Notes: a model not told the origin generated them from the sequence alone. DNA of 12,333 nt from an uncultured Alphaproteobacteria bacterium (GCA_937910835.1 CALEMG010000378.1:1-12333), one strand, 5' to 3'. Shown: positions 1-7,514, counted from the first letter of the stretch. Translations and numbers: made by a program.

Positions 1-695
1 GGATCACAGCGGAAAATCTCGCGAAAAAATATGATATTTCCCGCGAAGAGCAGGAAGAAATGGCCGTTGAAAGCCATGCTCGCGCGACGGCCGCCCGTGA
101 GGCAGGCAAGTTCAGTGATGAGATTGTCCCGATTGTGGACGGCAATACCCGCGTGGAGCAGGACGGCTGTATCCGCCCTGAAACCACGATGGAGACCCTT
201 GCTGGGTTGAAGCCTGCGTTCGATGAGAATGGCACTGTAACAGCGGCCACCTCCTCACCGCTCACAGATGGTGCTTCTGCAACATTGGTCTGTTCTGAGG
301 AATATGCCGATGCGAACGGGCTGAAAAAGCTTGCACGGATCAAGTCGATTGCTGTTGCCGGCTGCGCGCCTGAACTGATGGGTATCGGCCCGGTTCCGGC
401 CACCAAGAAGGCGCTGGAGCGTGCGGGCGTCACTCTCGCAGATATTGATATTATTGAACTGAATGAGGCGTTCGCAGCGCAAGCCTTGGCTGTTCTGAAG
501 GAATCCGGTATGGATTTCGCCAAAACCAATCTCGATGGCGGCGCCATTGCACTTGGTCATCCGATGGGCGCAACGGGTGCCCGTATTACCGGCAAGGTCG
601 CCAGCCTGCTGCAACGCGAAGGCAAGGCGCTTGGCCTGGCAACCCAGTGCATCGGCGGCGGTCAGGGTATCGCCACGGTTCTGGAGGCCTGCTAA
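1..695 (+). CDS. Acetyl-CoA acyltransferase (thiolase), C-terminal part
   Basis: The reading frame is open from base 3 to the TAA at 693-695, giving the last 230 residues of a thiolase; the start and the nucleophilic Cys of the N-terminal half lie upstream of the window. Visible family signatures are the GHPMGATG motif with the active-site His (fragment residue 186) and the C-terminal CIGGGQG motif with the second active-site Cys (fragment residue 216). Thiolases cleave 3-ketoacyl-CoA with CoA to acetyl-CoA and a shortened acyl-CoA, the last step of beta-oxidation, in the cytoplasm. The next gene starts 2 nt after the stop and its Shine-Dalgarno lies inside this gene, so the two are probably translationally coupled. 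The neighbours indicate a FadA-type degradative thiolase rather than a biosynthetic one, but substrate length cannot be read from the sequence. Confidence 0.95.
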   Translation, partial: ITAENLAKKYDISREEQEEMAVESHARATAAREAGKFSDEIVPIVDGNTRVEQDGCIRPETTMETLAGLKPAFDENGTVTAATSSPLTDGASATLVCSEEYADANGLKKLARIKSIAVAGCAPELMGIGPVPATKKALERAGVTLADIDIIELNEAFAAQALAVLKESGMDFAKTNLDGGAIALGHPMGATGARITGKVASLLQREGKALGLATQCIGGGQGIATVLEAC

Positions 696-697
696 TC

Positions 698-3031
698 ATG
701 GCTATTGAAAAAGTTGCCGTTGTCGGCGCGGGCGTCATGGGCGCGGCGATTGCCGCCCATGTTGCCAATGCGGGCGTTCCGGTTGTGCTGCTGGATATCG
801 TTCCGAAGGACGCGAAAAACCGGAATATGCTGGCCGAAGGCGCGGTTGCGACCATGCTGAAAACCAAGCCTGCGCCATTTATGCATAAGAAGAATGCGCG
901 GCTTGTTACGACCGGAAACCTTGAAGATAACCTCGATCTCGTCGCCGATTGCGACTGGATCTGCGAGGCGATTATCGAAAATACCGGTCTCAAGCAGGAT
1001 CTCTACAAGCGTCTTGATGGCGTGCGCAAAGCGGGCTCCATCGTTACGTCAAATACCTCCACCATTCCGCTTAAAACGTTGATGGAAGGGTTGCCAGAAA
1101 GACTGCAGAAGGATTTCGCCATTACAAATTTCTTCAACCCGCCGCGCTACATGCGGTTGTTTGAGCTGGTTGGTGGGGAGCATACTCGTAAAGAAGCGCT
1201 GGAAGATTTACGCAGCTTCGCGGATATCGCGCTCGGCAAAGAAGTTGTCGATTGCTATGACACGCCGGGTTTTGTCGGCAACCGGATCGGTATTTACTGG
1301 TCGTCCGTCGCCACGAGTTCTGCCTATGACCTCGGCCTCACGGTTGAGGAGGCCGATGCTGTCTGCGGCAAGCCGATGGGCATTCCGTCCACCGGGATAT
1401 TCGGTCTTGGCGATCTCACCGGGATCGATCTGGGCCCGAAGGTCATTGCCTCTATGCTATCTGAACTCCCTGCAAGCGATGCCTTCTCGAAGGAGTATGA
1501 TCCCAATCATCCTCTGGTCGCGATGACCGCCAAGATGATTGAGGAAGGCTATACCGGCCGTAAAGGCAAGGGCGGATTCTACCGCATGAATAAAGAGGGT
1601 GGCAAGCGCGTCAAGGAAGCTCGCAACCTCAAGACTGGTGAATATGCCAAGGCAGAGAAGCCAAAGCTTGGTTCCGTCCGTGCAGCGAAGAAAGGCCTCC
1701 GGGCGCTTGTTGAGTTTGAGGATAAGGGCGCAGAGTACGCCTGGGCGATCCTCTCGAAGACAATTTCCTACGCGGCATCACTGGTGGGTGAGATTGCTGA
1801 TGACATCATCGCCATCGATACGGCCATGAAAACCGGCTATGCTTGGAAATATGGCCCGTTCGAGCAACTCGATCAGCTCGGCAACCAGTATTTTATCGAC
1901 CGGCTGGAAGCCGAAGGGCTGCCGGTGCCTGAATTCCTCAAAAAAGTCGGCGACCGCCCGCTTTACAAGGAAGAGGGCAAGGATGCCTACTTCATGACGG
2001 TTGACGGTGACTATGCCGTTGTCCCGATTGCTGAAGGCGCGTGGATGCTTGCCGATATCAAACGCGGCAGTGAGCCTGTAATGTCCAATAAGGGCGCCAG
2101 CAGCTGGGATCTGGGCGATGGCGTTGCCTGCCTTGAAATCCACACCAAGATGAATTCCATCGATCAGGATGTGGTTGCCATGCTGGTGGAAGCCGGCAAG
2201 ATCGACAAGAAAGGCTTCAAGGCGCTTATTATCGGCAATGACGCGGATAACTTTTCTGTTGGCGCCAATGTCGGCCTCGCGCTTTTTGCGGCCAATGCGG
2301 CAATGTGGCCGGTGATCGAAAATTCGATCTCTGAAGGTCAGAACGCGCTGATGAAGTTGAAATACGCTCCCTTCCCGGTGGTTGCCGCGCCTGCGGGCAT
2401 GGCGCTCGGCGGTGGTTGTGAGATTGTCCTTGCTGCTGCCGCTGTTCAGGCTCATGCGGAAAGCTACATGGGCCTTGTCGAGGTTGGTGTCGGCGTTATC
2501 CCCGGCTTCGGCGGATGCAAGGAACTGGTGATGCGCGCGATGCTGAACAAGAAACGCCCGGGCGGCGCGATGCCAGCACTTTCCGGCGTGTTCGAGGCCA
2601 TTTCCACAGCCAAGGTCGCGACCAGCGCGGCGGAGGCACGGGATATGATGATCCTGCGTGATGGCGACAGGGTCACCATGAACCGCAAGCGTGTGCTCGC
2701 CGATGCGAAGAAGCGCGCCCTTGAAATGGTGGACGGTTACGCGGCACCGGAACCGGTGGAAGTCAACCTCCCCGGTGCGACCGCGGCCGCGGCCTTCGAT
2801 ATGGCGGTCTCTGGCTTTGTGACAATGGGCAAGGCCACCACCTATGACGGCGTTGTCAGTGAGCAAGTCGCCCGCGTCCTCACGGGCGGGGATACGGACA
2901 TCACCCAGCCGGTGACGGAGAAGAAACTGCTACAGCTGGAGCGCGAAGGGTTTATGACCCTGATCCATAATCACAAGACGCTTGATCGGATTGAGCATAT
3001 GCTCACCACCGGCAAGCCGCTCAGGAACTAG
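698..3031 (+). CDS. FadN-type 3-hydroxyacyl-CoA dehydrogenase / enoyl-CoA hydratase
   Basis: This 777-residue multifunctional enzyme should hydrate 2-enoyl-CoA and oxidise 3-hydroxyacyl-CoA with NAD. The ATG at 698 is chosen because MAIEKVAVVGAGVMG leads straight into the dinucleotide-binding fold (G10, G12, G15); GGAGG at 683-687 is a suitable Shine-Dalgarno. Domain order is dehydrogenase NAD domain (about 5-190), dehydrogenase C-terminal domains (about 200-440, with GRKGKGGFY), then crotonase (about 470-690). This is the FadN order, reversed relative to E. coli FadB. Both hydratase glutamates are present: E575 in GGGCE and E595 in GLVEVG, 20 residues apart as in the family. The dehydrogenase domain keeps SNTS, GFVGNR and E156, but has Asn144 (AAT) where the family's catalytic His of HFFNP is expected. 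It lies between thiolase and acyl-CoA dehydrogenase genes in one operon, like Bacillus fadNAE in content. Confidence 0.95.
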   Translation: MAIEKVAVVGAGVMGAAIAAHVANAGVPVVLLDIVPKDAKNRNMLAEGAVATMLKTKPAPFMHKKNARLVTTGNLEDNLDLVADCDWICEAIIENTGLKQDLYKRLDGVRKAGSIVTSNTSTIPLKTLMEGLPERLQKDFAITNFFNPPRYMRLFELVGGEHTRKEALEDLRSFADIALGKEVVDCYDTPGFVGNRIGIYWSSVATSSAYDLGLTVEEADAVCGKPMGIPSTGIFGLGDLTGIDLGPKVIASMLSELPASDAFSKEYDPNHPLVAMTAKMIEEGYTGRKGKGGFYRMNKEGGKRVKEARNLKTGEYAKAEKPKLGSVRAAKKGLRALVEFEDKGAEYAWAILSKTISYAASLVGEIADDIIAIDTAMKTGYAWKYGPFEQLDQLGNQYFIDRLEAEGLPVPEFLKKVGDRPLYKEEGKDAYFMTVDGDYAVVPIAEGAWMLADIKRGSEPVMSNKGASSWDLGDGVACLEIHTKMNSIDQDVVAMLVEAGKIDKKGFKALIIGNDADNFSVGANVGLALFAANAAMWPVIENSISEGQNALMKLKYAPFPVVAAPAGMALGGGCEIVLAAAAVQAHAESYMGLVEVGVGVIPGFGGCKELVMRAMLNKKRPGGAMPALSGVFEAISTAKVATSAAEARDMMILRDGDRVTMNRKRVLADAKKRALEMVDGYAAPEPVEVNLPGATAAAAFDMAVSGFVTMGKATTYDGVVSEQVARVLTGGDTDITQPVTEKKLLQLEREGFMTLIHNHKTLDRIEHMLTTGKPLRN

Positions 3032-3045
3032 AAGGGAGTATCGAG

Positions 3046-4836
3046 ATGCCTGTTTATAACGCACCGGTAAAAGACTTCAAATTTGTCCTTAACGACCTTC
3101 TGGGTCTCGACAAGATGACCAACATGCCGGGTTTCGAGGACGCGACGCCCGATATGATTGACGCCATCCTCGAAGAGGGCGGTAAATTGATGAGTGAGGT
3201 TATCCAAACGCTTAACCTGGTTGGTGACAAGGAGGGCTGCACCTGGAACAATGGCGAGGTGACAACCCCGACCGGCTTCAAGGAAGCTTATGACGAGTAC
3301 CGTTCCGCCGGCTGGATGGGCCTTGATGCCGATCCCGAATACGGCGGGCAGGGCCTGCCTCATGTCATAGGGATTGCTTTCGCCGAGATGATGAGTGCGG
3401 CCAATATGGCGTTCGGCATGTATCCGGGCCTGACCCATGGCGCCTATGCGGCGATCCATAAGCATGGCACGGATGAGCAGAAGCAGACCTGGCTTCCGAA
3501 AATGGTGACCGGCGACTGGACCGGTACCATGAACCTGACCGAGCCGCATTGCGGCACCGATCTCGGGCTCATGCGGACCAAGGCTGTCCCGCAGGACGAT
3601 GGCAGCTATAAGGTAACGGGCACGAAAATCTTTATCTCCGCCGGTGAGCATGACATGTCGGACAATATCGTGCATCTCGTGCTTGCCAAAATTCCAGGCG
3701 GACCGGAGGGAATCAAAGGGGTCTCGCTCTTTATCGTGCCGAAGTTCCTGCTTGATGCCGATGGGAACCCGGCGACGCGCAACGGGGTTGAATGTGGCTC
3801 TATCGAGCATAAGATGGGCATCCACGGAAACTCTACCTGCGTCATGAATTACGAGGACGCGACAGGCTGGCTCTTGGGTGACGCCCATAAGGGTATGCGC
3901 GCGATGTTCACCATGATGAATGCCGCGCGCCTGGGTGTGGGTATTCAAGGCCTCAGCCAAGCGGAAGTTGCCTACCAGAATGCGGTCGTCTACACAAAAG
4001 ACCGTTTGCAAGGCCGTTCCATCTCGGGCGTCAAAGCACCCGAAAAAGCGGCTGATCCGATTATTGTACATCCCGACATCCGTCGGAACCTTTTGATGAT
4101 CCGCGCCTTTACAGAAGGCGCGCGTGCCCTCGGTCTCTGGGCCGGGTTGCAGGTCGATATGGTGGAAAAGCACCCCGAAGAAGATGGACGCCGCGCAGCC
4201 GACGAGGCGCTCGGTCTCTTAACACCGGTTATCAAGGCCTATTTCACTGATATGGGCTTTGAGCTCGCCGCGACCGCGATGCAGTGTTATGGCGGTCATG
4301 GCTATATTCATGAATGGGGAATGGAGCAATTCGTTCGCGATGCCCGCATTACCCAGATTTATGAAGGGGCGAACGGCATTCAGGCGCTGGACCTTGTGGG
4401 GCGCAAGCTGCCACAGAATTTGGGCCGAAACCTCCGCCAGTTCTTCCATCCGGTGGACGCCTTCATCCAGGAAAATATGATGGATCCTGAACAGAAGGAA
4501 TTTGTCATGCCGTTGGCCAAAGCCTTTGCGAAGTTGCAGCAAGGCACAGCGCTTATCGGCGAGAAGGGGATGAAAAATCCCGATGAAGCCGGAGCGGCGT
4601 CAACCGAGTATCTTCGGATGTTTGGCCTTGTCGCGCTTGGCTTTATGTGGGCCCAGATGGCGAAGATCGCTAAAGCGAAACTCACTGAAGGAACGGATGA
4701 TCCGGAGTTTTATAACACCAAGTTGGTCACCGCGCGTTTCTTCTTTGAGCGCATGATCCCGGATGTTTCCTCTCTCCTCGTAAAGATGAGTGCCGGATCA
4801 AAAACGATGATGGAGTTGGACGCGGAAGCCTTTTAG
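3046..4836 (+). CDS. Acyl-CoA dehydrogenase, large type with C-terminal extension
   Basis: A 596-residue flavoprotein-type acyl-CoA dehydrogenase, about 200 residues longer than the classic 380-residue enzymes. It should catalyse FAD-dependent alpha,beta-desaturation of an acyl-CoA, passing electrons to ETF. The N-terminus (MPVYNAPVKDFKFVLNDLLG) is the short leader typical of this subgroup. The central part has the MNLTEPHCGTDLG and KIFISAGEH flavin-region motifs, and the catalytic base is E440 in IYEGANGIQ. About 125 residues follow as the extra C-terminal helical domain. GAAGGGAG at 3031-3038 is a good Shine-Dalgarno, 14 nt after the previous stop, so it is the third gene of the operon. The same architecture includes DmdC (3-methylmercaptopropionyl-CoA dehydrogenase) as well as long-chain fatty-acid enzymes; next to thiolase and the FadN-like gene, a FadE-type fatty-acid role is more likely. 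Confidence 0.95.
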   Translation: MPVYNAPVKDFKFVLNDLLGLDKMTNMPGFEDATPDMIDAILEEGGKLMSEVIQTLNLVGDKEGCTWNNGEVTTPTGFKEAYDEYRSAGWMGLDADPEYGGQGLPHVIGIAFAEMMSAANMAFGMYPGLTHGAYAAIHKHGTDEQKQTWLPKMVTGDWTGTMNLTEPHCGTDLGLMRTKAVPQDDGSYKVTGTKIFISAGEHDMSDNIVHLVLAKIPGGPEGIKGVSLFIVPKFLLDADGNPATRNGVECGSIEHKMGIHGNSTCVMNYEDATGWLLGDAHKGMRAMFTMMNAARLGVGIQGLSQAEVAYQNAVVYTKDRLQGRSISGVKAPEKAADPIIVHPDIRRNLLMIRAFTEGARALGLWAGLQVDMVEKHPEEDGRRAADEALGLLTPVIKAYFTDMGFELAATAMQCYGGHGYIHEWGMEQFVRDARITQIYEGANGIQALDLVGRKLPQNLGRNLRQFFHPVDAFIQENMMDPEQKEFVMPLAKAFAKLQQGTALIGEKGMKNPDEAGAASTEYLRMFGLVALGFMWAQMAKIAKAKLTEGTDDPEFYNTKLVTARFFFERMIPDVSSLLVKMSAGSKTMMELDAEAF

Positions 4837-4856
4837 GGCCGGCGATCTATAATATG

Positions 4857-4880
4857 AAGGCGGGGTATTGATCCTGCCTT
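4857..4880 (+). terminator. Candidate terminator hairpin after the beta-oxidation operon
   Basis: A 24-nt hairpin begins 20 nt after the dehydrogenase stop. Its arms AAGGCGGGG and TCCTGCCTT form nine pairs, including two G-T wobbles, around a 6-nt loop. The tract after it (TTCGTTTGCG) is only moderately T-rich, so termination may be partial. It separates the operon from the independently preceded gene at 5023. Confidence 0.4.
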
Positions 4881-4961
4881 TCGTTTGCGAAGCGTAAAAC
4901 GGGGTTGGCTATCTACTTTTTAGTGGTATCTGACAGGGCAGTTCGATAAACTTCATGAAGA

Positions 4962-4980
4962 AATTGACAAATTGTCAATT
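4962..4980. promoter_or_regulatory. 19-bp palindromic operator candidate
   Basis: AATTGACAAATTGTCAATT has perfect 8-bp arms (AATTGACA / TGTCAATT) separated by 3 bp. It lies 42 bp upstream of the acyl-CoA dehydrogenase ATG at 5023. Size and symmetry fit a dimeric repressor such as a TetR- or MarR-family protein. It contains TTGACA, which could double as a -35 box, but I find no -10 at the right distance. It shares 11 of 19 positions, including ATTGA at one end, with the - strand reading of the palindrome at 10202-10220. Confidence 0.5.
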
Positions 4981-5022
4981 GCAGGGAAAAGTCGCACGAA
5001 TACTAAAAACAAAGGTGGCGAG

Positions 5023-6159
5023 ATGATCGAAAGAAGCATTTTCAGCGAAGAGCATAATATATTCCGGGAATCAGTTCGCCGGTTTTATGAGGAGCATATC
5101 ACTCCGCATCATGCCCAGTGGGAGAAAGACGGTCAGGTGAGCCGTGATGCCTGGCTGGAAGCGGGAAAGCAGGGTCTGCTTTGTATGCCGATCCCCGAGG
5201 AATATGGCGGGGCCGGAGCCGATAAGCTTTACAGCATCATCATGATGGAGGAGCAGTCGCGCGCGGGCACTACGGGCCCGGGATTTGGCCTGCATTCCGA
5301 GATCGTCGCCCCGTATATTTTCAATTACGGCACCGAAGAGCAAAAGAAGAGATATCTCCCAAAACTAGCAACCGGTGAGATGATTGGCGCGATTGCCATG
5401 ACGGAGCCGGGCGCGGGCTCGGACCTGCAGGGGGTGAAAACCCGTGCGGTGAAAGACGGGGATGACTATATCATCAACGGTTCCAAAACCTTTATCACCA
5501 ACGGCTTTATGTGCGATCTTGTGATCGTCGTGCCCAAGACGGCTCCGGCGGCGGGCGCGAAGGGGACGTCATTGTTCCTGGTGGAAGCGGATACCCCCGG
5601 TTTTGAGAAGGGCCGCAATCTCGATAAGCTGGGCCTCAAGGCGCAGGATACGGCGGAGCTTTTCTTCGATGATGTGCGCGTTCCGGCGAGTAATATGCTC
5701 GGCGGGGAAGGCAAGGGTTTCTTCTGCCTGATGCAGGAGCTTGCATGGGAGCGGCTGCAGATTGCCATCGGGGCCACCGCGACAATGGAGGCAGTTCTTG
5801 AGGAAACGATTGAATATACGAAAGACCGCAGCGCCTTTGGCAAGAATATTATCGAGTTTCAAAATTCCCGCTTCAAGCTGGCCGAGCAGAAAACCCAGGT
5901 GCAGATTGCCCGTGTCTTCGTCGATAAATGCATCGAGGAGCTGCTGAAAGGCGAACTCAAAGGCGATACGGCGGCCATGGCAAAATACTGGTGTTCTGAG
6001 ATCGAGAATAAGCTCATCGACGAATGCCTGCAACTTCATGGCGGCTATGGCTTTATGTGGGAATTCCGCGTTGCTCGCTCTTATGCCGATGCCCGGGTGC
6101 AGCGCATCTATGGCGGCACCAATGAAATCATGAAAGAGCTTATCGCCCGAGAATTATAA
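5023..6159 (+). CDS. Acyl-CoA dehydrogenase, long-chain (LCAD-like) type
   Basis: A 378-residue acyl-CoA dehydrogenase of normal length. The ATG at 5023 is preferred over in-frame upstream TTG because MIERSIFSEEHNIFRESVRRF is the usual N-terminus and AAAGGTGG at 5011-5018 is a usable Shine-Dalgarno. Motifs include AMTEPGAGSDL, KTFITNGF and DRSAFGK. The usual C-terminal catalytic Glu position carries Gly (G364 in IYGGTNEIMKELIARE), as in mammalian long-chain acyl-CoA dehydrogenase. Correspondingly E243 in ELAWERL occupies the alternative catalytic position used by the LCAD/isovaleryl group, so the enzyme should be active. It would oxidise long or branched acyl-CoA in the cytoplasm and feed the beta-oxidation operon just upstream. 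It is 186 nt from that operon with its own palindrome and hairpin before it, so it is probably transcribed separately. Confidence 0.94.
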   Translation: MIERSIFSEEHNIFRESVRRFYEEHITPHHAQWEKDGQVSRDAWLEAGKQGLLCMPIPEEYGGAGADKLYSIIMMEEQSRAGTTGPGFGLHSEIVAPYIFNYGTEEQKKRYLPKLATGEMIGAIAMTEPGAGSDLQGVKTRAVKDGDDYIINGSKTFITNGFMCDLVIVVPKTAPAAGAKGTSLFLVEADTPGFEKGRNLDKLGLKAQDTAELFFDDVRVPASNMLGGEGKGFFCLMQELAWERLQIAIGATATMEAVLEETIEYTKDRSAFGKNIIEFQNSRFKLAEQKTQVQIARVFVDKCIEELLKGELKGDTAAMAKYWCSEIENKLIDECLQLHGGYGFMWEFRVARSYADARVQRIYGGTNEIMKELIAREL

Positions 6160-6256
6160 GGGCTGTAAGAATAGTCAACAGATGATAGCGCGGCCTGGTA
6201 CGTGCTGGGTCGGTTGACGGTTTCGTTTTCCGGATCTTTCTCTTTGACACTTTATG

Positions 6257-6288
6257 CGGGTGTTTTATTGTTTCATGTGAAACACCCG
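6257..6288. repeat. Hairpin enclosing the parS-like sequence
   Basis: CGGGTGTTT and AAACACCCG form a perfect 9-bp inverted repeat with a 14-nt loop. The right arm overlaps the right half of the palindrome at 6269-6284, so the two structures are mutually exclusive in a single strand. No T-run follows on either strand, which argues against an efficient intrinsic terminator. It lies between convergent genes. Confidence 0.5.
6269..6284. other. parS-like centromere site (ParB-binding)
   Basis: TGTTTCATGTGAAACA matches the widely conserved chromosomal parS consensus TGTTTCACGTGAAACA at 15 of 16 positions. The single difference is a C-to-T change in the central CG step. Known: ParB dimers bind such 16-bp palindromes near the replication origin, spread on DNA and load SMC. 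Seen: arms TGTTTCA/TGAAACA are perfect and the site is intergenic, between two convergent genes. Inferred: this region may lie in the origin-proximal part of the chromosome. No other full site occurs in this window, and no parA or parB gene is present. Confidence 0.6.
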
Positions 6289-6337
6289 GTTCTGTCCAGT
6301 CGTATCTGAAGTACATTGTTCTATACCTTGCCAGCTT

Positions 6338-6367
6338 GCCGGGAGCCTATTAGAAAAGGCTTCCGGC
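6338..6367. terminator. Terminator-like stem between convergent genes
   Basis: GCCGGGAGCC and GGCTTCCGGC form a 10-bp stem (one G-T wobble) around a 10-nt loop. It lies 13 nt beyond the stop of the - strand methyltransferase gene and about 180 nt beyond the + strand dehydrogenase stop. Neither side has a strong T-run, so it may be a weak bidirectional terminator or an RNA-end stabiliser. Confidence 0.45.
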
Positions 6368-6380
6368 TTGACATTCTTCA

Positions 6381-7325
6381 TCAATGGAAATGCTGATGAA
6401 CGGCGGCGATATGCCGATGATCGGAACCACAGCATCCGCCAATCACCGCGAGGTTCGGTAGATACTGCGCAAGATCCACATGCTGCGCCGCGAATTCCGA
6501 TGGATTACCATCGTCCAGCTCCTCCGCTTCATCCAGCTCCGCATGGCTCAAAGCCGATGCATTTGCCCTCAGTCCGCCAATCCGGCTCCGCCAGCTACCG
6601 CCTGTTTTCAGGATATCCTCAAAATGCGTCGGATGGGCGCAGTTGATCATGTAGTAGGCTGGGCTATTGCCGCTCGCGCTATCGGTGCTGCGGACGGCTT
6701 CTTCCAGGGTTTCCCCCGTTGGTAGCTTGCCGTCGGTTTCGACGGTAAAGGAAATGACCGTCGGGATGCCGATATCGGCGCCAATCCGCGCGATGCCGAT
6801 CGCTTCATCGACATAGTTCATGGTAACAGCCGTGACCATATCTGCACCGGCCTCCGCGAAGGAGGTAACTTGCGCCCGGTGATAATCGGCCGCGTCTTTC
6901 GCAGACATCAGGAGTTCCGGATTATAGCCGTCACCGCGTGGCCCGATGGCGCCATTAATGACGCAGGCCGTCGTCTCCGTCTCATGGGCGTCGCGGATAC
7001 CATGCAGCATTTCGACAGACTCTCTGTTGATCATATCTAGGGCTTCCCGGCTATAGCCGAGAAGATCACCCCAATCCTGGCTGGCGCGCCATGTCGGCGT
7101 ATCGAGAATAATTCCCGTGCCATTGTCCTTGGCGATGCCGACATATTTCAGCAAGTAACTTTCAATCGCCTGTTTGCCGTTGGTGTCGCGCAAAAGATCA
7201 AAGGCGGCGAAGTGTGGAAGGTCAAAGCCTTCCAAAAACAATAGTGTGGTTTCCAGCCCGCCATCGGTCAGGTATATCTTGTCTTTCGACTGCGGCAGAT
7301 GATGCCGATATTTTGCTTGTCTCAT
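6381..7325 (-). CDS. Homocysteine S-methyltransferase family protein
   Basis: Encodes 314 residues from the ATG at 7323-7325. I prefer this over the ATG at 7338-7340 because ATGGAGAAACTT places GGAG 6 nt before it, while the upstream ATG lacks a good Shine-Dalgarno. The fold is a zinc-dependent methyltransferase barrel: N-terminal LTDGGLETTL, then the three zinc-ligand cysteines, C229 in INCAHP and C298/C299 in GGCCG near the C-terminus. Family members move a methyl group from S-methylmethionine or a related donor to homocysteine, giving methionine; they lack the cobalamin and folate domains of MetH, as here. The donor cannot be told from sequence. It is transcribed divergently from a TetR-family gene across a repeat-rich 216-nt region, so control by that regulator is likely. 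It converges with the long-chain-type dehydrogenase gene. Confidence 0.93.
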   Translation of the reverse strand: MRQAKYRHHLPQSKDKIYLTDGGLETTLLFLEGFDLPHFAAFDLLRDTNGKQAIESYLLKYVGIAKDNGTGIILDTPTWRASQDWGDLLGYSREALDMINRESVEMLHGIRDAHETETTACVINGAIGPRGDGYNPELLMSAKDAADYHRAQVTSFAEAGADMVTAVTMNYVDEAIGIARIGADIGIPTVISFTVETDGKLPTGETLEEAVRSTDSASGNSPAYYMINCAHPTHFEDILKTGGSWRSRIGGLRANASALSHAELDEAEELDDGNPSEFAAQHVDLAQYLPNLAVIGGCCGSDHRHIAAVHQHFH

Positions 7326-7374
7326 AAGTTTCTCCATCATGTTAGATGACAGGAACTTATGAATATCGCGCTCT

Positions 7375-7433
7375 TTGAAATAGTAGGTCTATGGTACAGT
7401 TGGGCGGAAAAGTTGAAATGCTCTCTATTTCAA
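7375..7433. promoter_or_regulatory. Inverted-repeat operator candidates, TTGAAAT family
   Basis: TTGAAAT (7413-7419) and ATTTCAA (7427-7433) form a perfect inverted repeat of 7-bp arms with a 7-bp spacer, a typical dimeric-repressor geometry. A third copy, TTGAAATAG at 7375-7383, is an exact 9-bp inverted match to CTATTTCAA at 7425-7433. These lie in the divergent space between the methyltransferase and TetR-family genes, nearer the former, and could cover its promoter. Confidence 0.45.
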
Positions 7434-7493
7434 TAAGTTATTATGTTCCAAATCAGCACAAACCATGATAGAATAACAACCTATGTCGATAAA

Positions 7494-7514
7494 ACTGTAC
7501 CGGCGGTACTGTAC
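7494..7514. promoter_or_regulatory. ACTGTAC repeats and palindrome before the TetR gene
   Basis: ACTGTAC occurs twice in direct orientation (7494-7500 and 7508-7514, 14 bp apart) and once inverted as GTACAGT at 7394-7400. Between the direct copies lies the palindrome GTACC-GGC-GGTAC (7497-7509). The cluster ends 27 bp before the TetR-family ATG at 7542, a position suited to autoregulation. Confidence 0.45.

Noticed and set aside
1778..2866. A long open frame of 362 codons on the - strand inside the FadN-like gene
   Set aside because: It is rich in His and Arg with no recognisable domain and is the mirror of a well-supported gene; codon bias on the + strand explains it.
3028..4173. A long open frame of 381 codons on the - strand opposite the 596-residue dehydrogenase
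   Set aside because: No domain, compositionally typical of antisense to a GC-rich gene, and the + strand product is a clear enzyme.
4848..4853. Perfect TATAAT just after the operon
   Set aside because: No -35-like hexamer at 15-19 nt upstream, and the next gene is 170 nt away behind a hairpin.
4964..4969. TTGACA as a -35 box for the long-chain-type dehydrogenase gene
   Set aside because: No -10-like hexamer 16-18 nt downstream; the palindrome around it explains the bases better as an operator.
4972..5022. TTG start giving a 17-residue N-terminal extension of the long-chain-type dehydrogenase
   Set aside because: The extension lies in the palindrome, has no family character, and the ATG at 5023 has a Shine-Dalgarno.
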